64,000 nucleotides of DNA from Pseudoalteromonas sp. CO133X (GTDB lineage Bacteria > Pseudomonadota > Gammaproteobacteria > Enterobacterales > Alteromonadaceae). Position numbers and translations under genes: made by a program. The notes beneath the pieces are model-generated. The model was not told where the DNA came from and did not search any database. It was given only the letters and a program-made list of their open reading frames with translations. This document shows, in pieces, positions 26,038-33,215 of the stretch; position 1 is the first letter of the stretch, and every line of letters starts with the position of its first letter. Where the stretch lies: assembly GCA_004208945.1 (NCBI GenBank), contig SGPE01000010.1, forward strand, positions 1-64,000. Reading direction: 5' to 3'.

Positions 26038-26979
26038 GTGCCTGATATTGTTGTAATGTTTTTTGTTTTAGGTGTCACCGCTGGCTTATTAAGGTCGGAT
26101 TTAAAAATTCCCCAAGCAACCTACGAAACATTGAGTTTATTACTCATGCTTACTATAGGCCTAAAAGGTGGAATGGTATTACATGGCAATTTACATTGGC
26201 AATTGCTACCTGAAATGGGCTCTGTATTACTACTTGGCGCTTGTATTCCGTTACTACTTTTCCCTGTTTTAAAATATGCACTTAATTTATCAATCGCAAA
26301 TAGCGCAAGTATTGCTGCGCATTACGGCTCAGTAAGTGCCGGTACATTCGCTGTTGCATTGGCCTATGCCGAGTCTAATTCGTTAAATGTAGGTGCAGAA
26401 GTAACACTCTATTTAGTGATGCTTGAGTTACCCGCCATCATCGTTGGTTTATTACTTTATCGCCGCTTAGGTAATGGCTCTGGGCAAAACTTATCACTTA
26501 AAGCCCTATGGCATGAAACTCTCACCAACAAAAGCGTGATATTGCTCGTTGGCGGCGTGATCATTGGTATGATGTACGGCACCCAAGAAGGAAGCCAAGT
26601 TACAAGCTTATTAACTAACAGCTTCAAAGTAGTACTGGCGCTATTCTTACTTGAAATGGGTTTAATGGCAGCGCAAACTTTACGCCCAATCCCTTGGCAT
26701 CAATGGCGATTAGCGCTATTCGCTATCATAACCCCTAACCTACTAGGTGCAATAGGTGTGTTTGTCGGCACCGCTTTGCAATTAGAGCTAGGATCCATTG
26801 TTATATTAGGTAGCCTAGTTGCGAGTGCTTCTTACATAGCAGCGCCAGCAGCAATAAAAGTAGCGATTCCAGATGCTGACATCGGCTTAGCAATGCTCAG
26901 TTCTTTAGGGGTTACGTTTCCGTTTAATGTACTAGTAGGAATAGGGTTATATCATCAAATAGCATTGTTTATTTTGTAA
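26038..26979 (+). CDS. Sodium-dependent bicarbonate transporter, SbtA family
   Basis: 313 residues, about ten transmembrane helices, matching the SbtA family (PF05982) in length and in motifs such as LTIGLKGGMVL, IAAHYGSVSAGTFA and ASASYIAAPAAIKVAIPDA. It imports bicarbonate with sodium in cyanobacteria; in heterotrophs the role is likely anaplerotic carbon supply. GTG start with a strong AGAGGAG site. No SbtB-like PII gene is adjacent. Confidence 0.88.
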   Translation: MPDIVVMFFVLGVTAGLLRSDLKIPQATYETLSLLLMLTIGLKGGMVLHGNLHWQLLPEMGSVLLLGACIPLLLFPVLKYALNLSIANSASIAAHYGSVSAGTFAVALAYAESNSLNVGAEVTLYLVMLELPAIIVGLLLYRRLGNGSGQNLSLKALWHETLTNKSVILLVGGVIIGMMYGTQEGSQVTSLLTNSFKVVLALFLLEMGLMAAQTLRPIPWHQWRLALFAIITPNLLGAIGVFVGTALQLELGSIVILGSLVASASYIAAPAAIKVAIPDADIGLAMLSSLGVTFPFNVLVGIGLYHQIALFIL

Positions 26980-27061
26980 AAAAGTAAGTTCAATCATCGC
27001 TTTATCAATGCGATTTAGTTAAAAGTCGTTTAAGATAGGCAAAAATAAGCAAGGAGCTGCC

Positions 27062-27481
27062 ATGTTCAATTATAAACTCAACACTGAGCAGCAGCGCATA
27101 AGCGAGATTTTTCAACGTTTATGTAAGCTATGTGAAGTGAAAAATAATACTGAATTGGAAAACTACTTATCATTAAAATCTGGGTTTTGCGAGCACTGTA
27201 TTGACAGTGCAACTCCACCCTACGAAGTCATTGATACCGCATGTAAAATGACAGACACAAGTTTTGATTTTGTATTAAATGGTCATAACCAAAATACGAT
27301 GACGCTGGATGGTGATTTATTACAAGCGGTTAATAATGGCATTATTAAAAGCATTAAAAAGTTATCAACCGCGGGGTTGATAAAAGGTGATAATCAAACA
27401 CAAGAAGCGCTTAACCAATTAGCAAAAATTCAAGTTAAGCAAATAGAAAACGAAATCAAAATACAAAGCCAGATCAAATAA
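27062..27481 (+). CDS. Small protein with degenerate CI-repressor-like HTH
   Basis: 139 residues. Positions about 15-75 follow the spacing of the CI-repressor N-terminal HTH (LENYLSLKSG...CIDSATPPYEVIDTACKMTDTSFDFVLNGH), but the recognition helix is altered and contains Cys residues. The C-terminal half is a Lys/Gln/Ile helix, perhaps for oligomerisation. A monocistronic gene with its own terminator; DNA binding is uncertain. Confidence 0.6.
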   Translation: MFNYKLNTEQQRISEIFQRLCKLCEVKNNTELENYLSLKSGFCEHCIDSATPPYEVIDTACKMTDTSFDFVLNGHNQNTMTLDGDLLQAVNNGIIKSIKKLSTAGLIKGDNQTQEALNQLAKIQVKQIENEIKIQSQIK

Positions 27482-27491
27482 TCTGGCTTTT
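27465..27491. terminator. Bidirectional terminator
   Basis: AAAGCCAGAT / ATCTGGCTTTT with loop CAAATA lies between the convergent stop codons at 27481 and 27490 and has A/T runs on both sides. Confidence 0.75.
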
Positions 27492-27873
27492 AATTTCTAC
27501 CTTTGTATAACTCGTTATAGATATTAGCGATGTTATTTTGCTGATCATAATATCGTTGTAACTCGCCTAACGACATGTCTTTCAACTCTTTATCTGCCAA
27601 ATTGCAGCAGCTATCAGCCAATGACAATTGCTCTAAGTCTGGCGACTGACCAATCAGCCCCGCAATTTCGCCTTTGAGCTGCTCAGCTTTATTAAAAAGT
27701 TTAATAGCACGGTTTAGGTCTGTTTCATTTTCAGCTTGAATGGTACACCAAACAGCTTCAACAGACTTTGTTCTTATCTGATCTTCAAAAATGCCCTTAC
27801 GCGAAATTAACCAAATACTGGCAACCAGCATGATGGCTAAAACGACAATGGCTATGTATATAAGTTCAAGCAT
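27490..27873 (-). CDS. Hypothetical membrane-anchored protein
   Basis: 127 residues: one N-terminal transmembrane helix (about 4-24), then a soluble helical region rich in Glu/Leu/Gln. No recognised domain. It overlaps the upstream membrane gene by 8 bp, so the two form an operon. Confidence 0.65.
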   Translation of the reverse strand: MLELIYIAIVVLAIMLVASIWLISRKGIFEDQIRTKSVEAVWCTIQAENETDLNRAIKLFNKAEQLKGEIAGLIGQSPDLEQLSLADSCCNLADKELKDMSLGELQRYYDQQNNIANIYNELYKGRN

Positions 27874-28450
27874 TACGGTCCCTCGGTAAACTGAATGTTA
27901 CTATACACCCAAAGTTGGTCCGCAATACATCAGGAAAAAGTATTATTAAGGAGAGTACAAGACTGATATATAATACAATAAAACTGTAAACATAATGTAT
28001 CTGAGCAAACTCTAACTGTAAATTGAGTACAACAAACTTAAACCAAATTACAAAATGAGAAAATGTTAAAATCAAGAAGAGTTTTGAAACCTTGAAAAAC
28101 AACTCATTAAATCTATAGCTAAACATTATATGAAGTTTATGCATCATAAAAAGCGTAACTGAGTTTGCAATTACAAACCCTAAATAAACATTTTGCGCAT
28201 TTGCTGCTGAGTTATGGCTCTTCACGTATTCCAAAGCATATTCCATCATTAGAGCAGTTAGCAAATAGTTAGTGCATACACTTGCTATTGTGATGAAATT
28301 ACTAAAGTACTCTTTTTCCTTGAGAGCTTTTCTCAAGGAGTTAACTAAAGCAATCAAATAGCTGGTTGCAATTATAGCTTGAAAAGAAAATGTATCCGTA
28401 TACGGCTTGATTACGAGCCACTTATCATAAAGCTCTTGCAGAAAATCCAC
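27866..28450 (-). CDS. Hypothetical multi-pass membrane protein
   Basis: 194 residues with about five transmembrane helices (about 20-38, 48-68, 80-105, 115-140, 150-172) and an Arg-rich tail. GTG start with weak Shine-Dalgarno. It lies about 75 bp downstream of the tandem-repeat peptide gene on the same strand, beyond a terminator; read-through could link them. No family recognised. Confidence 0.6.
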   Translation of the reverse strand: MDFLQELYDKWLVIKPYTDTFSFQAIIATSYLIALVNSLRKALKEKEYFSNFITIASVCTNYLLTALMMEYALEYVKSHNSAANAQNVYLGFVIANSVTLFMMHKLHIMFSYRFNELFFKVSKLFLILTFSHFVIWFKFVVLNLQLEFAQIHYVYSFIVLYISLVLSLIILFPDVLRTNFGCIVTFSLPRDRNA

Positions 28451-28492
28451 AGGCGTAAACTCTTTTTTCTTTCATATTAAAATGTTAGATAT

Positions 28493-28516
28493 AAAAAAAC
28501 CAGCTATTAGCTGGTT
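28493..28516 (-). terminator. Terminator after the repeat-peptide gene
   Basis: Stem AACCAGC / GCTGGTT with loop TATTA, followed on the minus strand by seven T, 8 bp after the peptide stop codon. Confidence 0.8.
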
Positions 28517-28523
28517 TTCTGTA

Positions 28524-28703
28524 TTAATTTTCTTTCTTTTTGGGATTTAGGATGATGATTCCACCCGAATTATTTAAGTTTTCTTTTTTCTTTGGATTTA
28601 GAATAATAATACCGCCAGAGTTCTCCAGTTGCTGAACAGAGTTAGTTGAAGCTGGTACTGCGTCGAATGCTAAAGTAGACAGTAATAAAGTAGATAAAGT
28701 CAT
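28524..28703 (-). CDS. Exported peptide precursor with two tandem 17-residue units
   Basis: 59 codons with GAAGGAAC 8 bp before the ATG. A hydrophobic leader MTLSTLLLSTLAFDAVPAS (lacking the usual basic residues) precedes two units LENSGGIIILNPKKKEN (26-42) and LNNSGGIIILNPKKKEN (43-59), which run to the stop codon. The two copies differ by one amino acid (E/N), yet 12 of 17 codons differ synonymously, so selection keeps the peptide sequence. The gene has its own terminator. The layout resembles multi-copy peptide precursors (pheromone, bacteriocin or adhesive repeat), but no family is recognised. An alternative start MKEQK... is one base out of frame across an A7 run. Confidence 0.7.
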   Translation of the reverse strand: MTLSTLLLSTLAFDAVPASTNSVQQLENSGGIIILNPKKKENLNNSGGIIILNPKKKEN

Positions 28704-28808
28704 TTTTTTGTTCCTTCATATTTAGGTATAAATCAAGATGCGGTTTACTAGCAAATTTTGAGCCATTACATAGTTTTAAATGAAAACTATTCGCCCAGCT
28801 ACCTATAT

Positions 28809-28847
28809 AAGCATAAAAAACAACCTACTGGTTGTTTTACAAGCTTA
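28809..28847. terminator. Long bidirectional hairpin
   Basis: ATAAGC...AAAACAACC-TACT-GGTTGTTTT...AGCTTAT forms a stem of about 15 bp with flanking A and T runs. No gene is known to end here; it may be a relic of a removed gene on either strand. Confidence 0.5.
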
Positions 28848-28963
28848 TTGAGAACAAAAAACACTCACTCCACCTACCCTTTTATCCGAAGGTCAGCCTT
28901 TTATCTATTTGCGCTTAAAGCTCAGCGCCATAATTCTGACATTTAAGGTAAGTGTAGTGTGAG

Positions 28964-29022
28964 TATAGTCAAACTTAGCTTTTGTTTTTCGGCCAAGTCT
29001 AAAAGGTCAAATGGTAAGGTGA
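28964..29022 (+). repeat. Left direct repeat of the 4 kb element
   Basis: TATAGTCAAACTTAGCTTTT then GTTTTTCGGCCAAGTCT and AAAAGGTCAAATGGTAAGGTGA. Matches 32920-32979 except at T/G and G/A positions and a missing A. Confidence 0.8.
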
Positions 29023-29141
29023 CTAAAATTAGATTGGGGTATGCATAATCAAGTTCCTTATGATTTTGCTTAATGAAAATAAATTAACAAGAGTCCTAGA
29101 TGTCTGGTTGTTCAGGGGAAGTCCGCCGCGACAAAGCCTTT

Positions 29142-29330
29142 ATGGATGAAATCATTATTTTATTCTCTTTAAGTTTATTCATCTGTCACTTCATACCAAC
29201 AATGCAACCGTATATGCAAAAAGGTTGGCAAGCAATGGGCTATAAAGGTGCGCCTTGGTACTTTGAGTTTGTGATTGAGGGTATTGCCGTTTCAACGCTT
29301 GGGTTAATGAGATTGTTTAGGGCGTTTTGA
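29142..29330 (+). CDS. Small membrane protein
   Basis: 62 residues from MDEIIILFSLSLF (start uncertain; an ATG at 29100 would add 14 residues). Two hydrophobic segments (about 3-18 and 42-56) flank a loop QKGWQAMGYKGAPWYFEF. It has the look of a holin-like or plasmid/phage small membrane protein, but no family is assigned and the ribosome-binding site is poor. Confidence 0.45.
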   Translation: MDEIIILFSLSLFICHFIPTMQPYMQKGWQAMGYKGAPWYFEFVIEGIAVSTLGLMRLFRAF

Positions 29331-29851
29331 GGTGATCGCAGTAATAGTAAGAAAAGCGCTAGTTAAGAGCTAGCGCCTCAAGCTTTAATTATAGTAGCTC
29401 ATATCTGATTATCTGATCTTACAGTTTTAATGAATAGGTTTAAATTTCATCTGACAGGCGGTTGTGGGCGAACAGCGGAAGTTCGTTCAAACACGTTTTT
29501 GGACAGAAGCGGCTTAGAGTTAGTGCTCTAAGCCATGCAGTTTGGATAAGTTTGGTTAGGGCAAAATCTGGCTAGCTACAGTCCATAAATTCGGTGGCTA
29601 TTCAACGCTAGTGATTAGTCCATGTCGAATGAAGTCCTGTTTCGAGCTGCTGTTAGTGTATAAGTCTGCCATAATCCCTCCCATAATATCTTCTAAATCA
29701 TGCCATTAAACTAAATGTGAATCTCTAGCTTGTATCAATGAAATACCAAAATATGCATATCATGATTGAGAGTCTGTTTACGTAACTATCTGATATGACA
29801 CAGGCTAATCCACTGGTATCATATGCATCATAAAAATAAGGAATTGATCCA
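29331..29851. other. Intergenic stretch with two hairpins
   Basis: No gene recognised. Two perfect stems are visible: GCGCTAG/CTAGCGC (29356-29376) and GGCTTAGAG/CTCTAAGCC (29511-29534). Neither is followed by a long T run, so they may be weak terminators or parts of a structured RNA ahead of the nuclease gene. Confidence 0.45.
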
Positions 29852-31894
29852 ATGGCTGATGAAGTAAAAGACCTGTTTGTTGAAAAAATATTCAAGAACA
29901 AAATTAAACCGCCAACTAGAAATGACTTTAAGTTGGACAAGTGGAATCAAGAGTGGGCAAAAGTAGAAGCAGATGCATCAGAGCGAGACAAAAGAGTTTA
30001 TAAAGCCGGTGTCATTATTGACAGCGTCTTAAGTGAAGTTCGTTCAACATTAGATGACTTATATCTAAAGGCTCCGAAAACATCTTATGAACGATTAATG
30101 CTGTCATATGTTGCTTATGCTAACAGAACAATTGCTGTTGCACTCAAATTGGCAAAACAGCAGAACATAACTAACACTCAATCAGTTCTATTAGACGCAA
30201 ATATCACGGGTAACAAGCATGAGTTAGCAGAGTTAGCACATGGTGCTGTAGATGGTGCTCAACTTGCGATACGAAACTGTCTATATAATATTTCTAAAAG
30301 AAATAAATTAGAGGTTTCTGAAGCACCCCTAGATGAAATCAGTTTTGTGATGCAAGAATCTTGGTTATCCCAGTTGTACTGGACTTATACACACTTATGG
30401 CAATGTGTTATTTGGTCAGATTTTGATTTAGTCGAGATGGACAAAGAGCAGAAGTTCTTCTCAATTAAACAACCATCCTCGGCATATGAGCTTGCGTTTT
30501 TAAATAGCGCTAATCGAAAAGCTAGATTATCTGGTCATAGCACATTGATGGCTATGCAAGGCGTTAACAAAGCTAAGTTTCTTGACGATAAGTTCCCCGT
30601 GATTAGAAGACAGAATAAAAAACGGATAGCGTTAGTAATGTCCATTAAAGATGGTGGAGACGATCTCATTACGTGGAATACTCAATGGAGAATTAGAGAG
30701 TTTGATCTGCAATCTCACTATCCAGAAAAGTGGTTAACTGATGATTATGGAAAAGGCTTTTCTATATCCGAAGCACTTGAAGTAATGCGATCATTAATGC
30801 TTATGGCAAATGATGCTCAGCGTAAGTTTCCAGATGATGATAGTGTTTTCAACATAAACAAGTTGTGTCAGTTCTGTCCAACAGTGCAAGCGTTTTCTTT
30901 GAAGCGTGCGCTGACTGTCTCTACGGGTGTAGATGCACTAAAAGTTGAAAAGATCGTAGATTTCCTAACAATAAAACCATCACCAACTAGCGACCTATGG
31001 TGCCAACCATTAGTTAAAACTAGCAAAGGTAAGTACGCATTAATGACAAGCGCATTAGGTGCTCCATCAGTGTTTAGGCTTGTTGAGAGGTGGGCTGATG
31101 AGTTTGGCATTGATCTTCGTGAAAAAGGTTACACCTATGAAGAAACAATCATAGAAGAACTTAATGATGCTCTTGATAGTAATGAGTTTATCGACGACTA
31201 CGACAAAGGGTTGTCGAGACGAATAAAACTAGGTGCGGGCAAAGAAGAAGAGTTTGATTTGTTGGCAAGAATTGACGACCTGATCATAGTAGGCGAGGCT
31301 AAGTCTATTGTTACAACAGATTCAGAAATTTCGAAGTATCGTACTTCAGAAATTTTGCAGCATGCTGGTGAACAAGTGATTAGGAAAACAGCGTTCTTAC
31401 AAGACAACATTGAAGAGATTTTTGAACGTTTAGATTGGACTTACGATAAGAAAAAAGACTACAAATTTGCTCAGTGCATATTAAACAGTAGTAGCATTTT
31501 TGTAGGTCATCAGTTTGCAAATGTGCCAGTTGTCGATGAGCGTATTTTAAGAGCTTATTTCTTATCTAATAAGGTAAAACTAATGACAGTCTCGTCTGGA
31601 GTTGGTTTAAAAACAATAGCATGGTATAAGTTGTACGATAACTTAGATGATCTGAAAGCCAATCTGTCAAAATACTTGTCGAGTCCGCCCCAGCTCAATG
31701 ATCCTAAAGATGCCTACGAGTATAACGATGTTGGATTTCCATACATAACGGAGGATTCATATAAATTAGCAAAGAGTTATCTGATACTTAAAGAATCGAA
31801 TCCAATGTCCGTGATGGAGCGAGATCATAATTTTCCAGTAATTAAGTCGGATGATTATGAAGCTGAAATTGCTAAGATCAAAGTAGTGATGTAA
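29852..31894 (+). CDS. Large PD-(D/E)XK nuclease-like protein, putative defence gene
   Basis: 680 residues, no signal peptide or membrane helix. The N-terminal two-thirds are helical and unassigned. In the C-terminal part, EEEFDLLARIDD ... IVGEAKSIV supplies Asp469, Glu482 and Lys484, the D-x(12)-E-x-K core of a PD-(D/E)XK nuclease fold preceded by a beta-hairpin-rich region. A well-placed AAGGA site supports the ATG. It lies inside a repeat-bounded element, next to a possible toxin-antitoxin pair, a context typical of phage-defence genes. No named family could be assigned. Confidence 0.7.
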   Translation: MADEVKDLFVEKIFKNKIKPPTRNDFKLDKWNQEWAKVEADASERDKRVYKAGVIIDSVLSEVRSTLDDLYLKAPKTSYERLMLSYVAYANRTIAVALKLAKQQNITNTQSVLLDANITGNKHELAELAHGAVDGAQLAIRNCLYNISKRNKLEVSEAPLDEISFVMQESWLSQLYWTYTHLWQCVIWSDFDLVEMDKEQKFFSIKQPSSAYELAFLNSANRKARLSGHSTLMAMQGVNKAKFLDDKFPVIRRQNKKRIALVMSIKDGGDDLITWNTQWRIREFDLQSHYPEKWLTDDYGKGFSISEALEVMRSLMLMANDAQRKFPDDDSVFNINKLCQFCPTVQAFSLKRALTVSTGVDALKVEKIVDFLTIKPSPTSDLWCQPLVKTSKGKYALMTSALGAPSVFRLVERWADEFGIDLREKGYTYEETIIEELNDALDSNEFIDDYDKGLSRRIKLGAGKEEEFDLLARIDDLIIVGEAKSIVTTDSEISKYRTSEILQHAGEQVIRKTAFLQDNIEEIFERLDWTYDKKKDYKFAQCILNSSSIFVGHQFANVPVVDERILRAYFLSNKVKLMTVSSGVGLKTIAWYKLYDNLDDLKANLSKYLSSPPQLNDPKDAYEYNDVGFPYITEDSYKLAKSYLILKESNPMSVMERDHNFPVIKSDDYEAEIAKIKVVM

Positions 31895-31909
31895 TTCGAG
31901 GTTTAATTT

Positions 31910-32065
31910 ATGGAAAGTTTTGCAGACATAAACATTAACAACCAAGAGCTTTTATGTTGGAAAACTCTTACGACTAAAATAGTGGGACCGGGGCGAGTCT
32001 TGTCTTTTGCCTATCCATTAGATCATGTATGGCAAAACAATCAAAGAGAAAAAGGACAGGCATAA
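31910..32065 (+). CDS. Short frame after the nuclease-like gene
   Basis: 51 codons with GAGG 9 bp upstream, starting 15 bp after the nuclease-like gene stop. The translation (MESFADININNQELLCW...) has no recognised domain and ends abruptly in KGQA. It may be a small partner gene or the 5' stump of a gene lost by deletion. Confidence 0.35.
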   Translation: MESFADININNQELLCWKTLTTKIVGPGRVLSFAYPLDHVWQNNQREKGQA

Positions 32066-32405
32066 AATAATCTAACATATTTTTAATCCCTGACTCTTGG
32101 CTAAGCTTTGTTATCAAGTAGTGAGAGCTAAGGGGTCAGCCGCTTGCTTCACAATATGGGAAAAGCGTAGATCTGCTATTCGCTCTTTCTTGACTTGAAG
32201 ATATTGCCAATATTTTAAAAGCGAGGGGTGACCCCTCGCCTACAAATCAAGGAACAGCTTTTCGCTCGATTGAGACCTTAACTCAAACGCACTTTGGGGC
32301 AAAAAAAAGTTAAATCCGAACGCCCTAAATAGCACAAGTGCAACTGTCAGATTTGATTGTGTTCTAACAATCGAACCTGACAGATCAAGTTAAGACTTAT
32401 TCACT
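32066..32405. other. Intergenic stretch with strong hairpins
   Basis: No gene recognised. A perfect palindromic hairpin GCGAGGGGTGACCCCTCGC lies at 32221-32239; on the minus strand it is followed by TTTTAAAA. A second, larger inverted repeat lies at 32344-32383. Confidence 0.5.
32344..32383. repeat. Inverted repeat with 17-bp arms
   Basis: CTGTCAGATTTGATTGT and ACAATCGAACCTGACAG match at 15 of 17 positions around a 6-bp loop, just downstream of the two-gene minus-strand operon. It could be its terminator or a transposon-end remnant. Confidence 0.55.
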
Positions 32406-32579
32406 TTAATTTTGCGATTTTTCAATTTTAGAAATTAATGTATCAAGCACCATTAAATCATTAGCCTTTTCCATATATTCATCACTATCTTCATCAAGCT
32501 GTTTAAGCTCCACTGTTTCTTTTTCAACTCTATCTTTAAGTGTGCTTTTTATTAATCTAAGCTCTAATTGTGAAAACAT
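32406..32579 (-). CDS. Small coiled-coil protein, possible antitoxin
   Basis: 57 residues, charged and helical (MFSQLELRLIKSTLKDRVEKE...), with AGGAT 5 bp before the ATG. It begins 2 bp after the stop of the 98-residue gene, an operon spacing typical of toxin-antitoxin pairs. Antitoxin role is inference only. Confidence 0.5.
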   Translation of the reverse strand: MFSQLELRLIKSTLKDRVEKETVELKQLDEDSDEYMEKANDLMVLDTLISKIEKSQN

Positions 32580-32581
32580 AA

Positions 32582-32878
32582 TTATCCTACATCTTTATTT
32601 GGTACACCGATAAAACAAGGAATAGCCATCGAATCTAACTGATTTAGCTTTTCTAAATATTGAGTAGCCGGCATGTCATATAGAGACCTAATAGTAAAAT
32701 GGTTCTTACCTAACGATCCCCCATCATCTAGCGACACATAGAGTCCTTGCGGCATTTTAGATTTAGCAGGTAGTTTCCACCACAGAGTGCCAAACTTGGG
32801 GTTTCTATAATTAAATAGTGACAAGCCGCCAGATTTACTATCTACAAAGTCAATATCATTTTTTTTATAAACTCTCAC
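32582..32878 (-). CDS. Tse2-like (ADP-ribosyltransferase-fold) protein, possible toxin
   Basis: 98 residues from a GTG. The order of segments SGGLSLFN, TLWWKLPAK-(x)-MPQGLYVSLDDGG, KNHFTIRSLYDMPATQYLEKLNQLD recalls, from memory, small proteins annotated as Tse2-family ADP-ribosyltransferase toxins in marine bacteria (LPxGTxIPxGL, HytIxPxxdMPldxf). The assignment rests on pattern memory alone. Followed directly by a small charged protein, it fits a toxin-antitoxin module in the repeat-bounded element. Confidence 0.5.
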   Translation of the reverse strand: MRVYKKNDIDFVDSKSGGLSLFNYRNPKFGTLWWKLPAKSKMPQGLYVSLDDGGSLGKNHFTIRSLYDMPATQYLEKLNQLDSMAIPCFIGVPNKDVG

Positions 32879-32919
32879 ATCCCGAGTTTGTTCTTCCTAT
32901 CTTGGTGGTGTAGTACAAA

Positions 32920-32979
32920 TATAGTCAAACTTAGCTTTTGTTTTGCGGCCAAGTCTAAAAAGGTCAAATGATAAGGTGA
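32920..32979 (+). repeat. Right direct repeat of the 4 kb element
   Basis: Second copy of the 28964-29022 sequence, lying upstream of sbcB. Confidence 0.8.
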
Positions 32980-33215
32980 TATAATGCCACCTTACACTTA
33001 GGCTATCTCTGTGCGATAATGCTCACGGCTCTTGATTCTTGCCTAGCATATTTCAACGTTTGGTATCACTTAACTGCATTAAATTTTTTATACACACTTT
33101 GCAAAAGTTTATACACGATACTTTACACACTATGTAACCATTGCAAGAAACATGAAGAAAAAATAAGCAATATAAAAAAGACAAAAAGCGCGTAATTAAA
33201 GGGTTAAGAGACTAC
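32980..33215. other. Upstream region of sbcB
   Basis: No gene recognised. TATAAT at 32980-32985 directly follows the right direct repeat and could be a -10 element, though the -35 is unclear. An AAGGGTTAAGAG segment just before 33216 serves as ribosome-binding region. Confidence 0.35.

Larger units (their letters stand above)
28964..32979. mobile_element. Direct-repeat-bounded 4 kb accessory element
   Basis: A 59-60 bp sequence beginning TATAGTCAAACTTAGC and ending TAAGGTGA occurs at 28964-29022 and again at 32920-32979 in the same orientation with two substitutions and one 1-bp indel. Between the copies lie a small membrane protein, the 680-residue PD-(D/E)XK protein, a short frame, and a two-gene minus-strand pair. 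No integrase or transposase is present. It could be a defence cassette inserted by recombination between repeats or an att-flanked remnant. Confidence 0.6.

Noticed and set aside
28758..28946. 62-codon plus-strand frame
   Set aside because: Runs through a terminator hairpin, lacks a ribosome-binding site and has no recognisable features.
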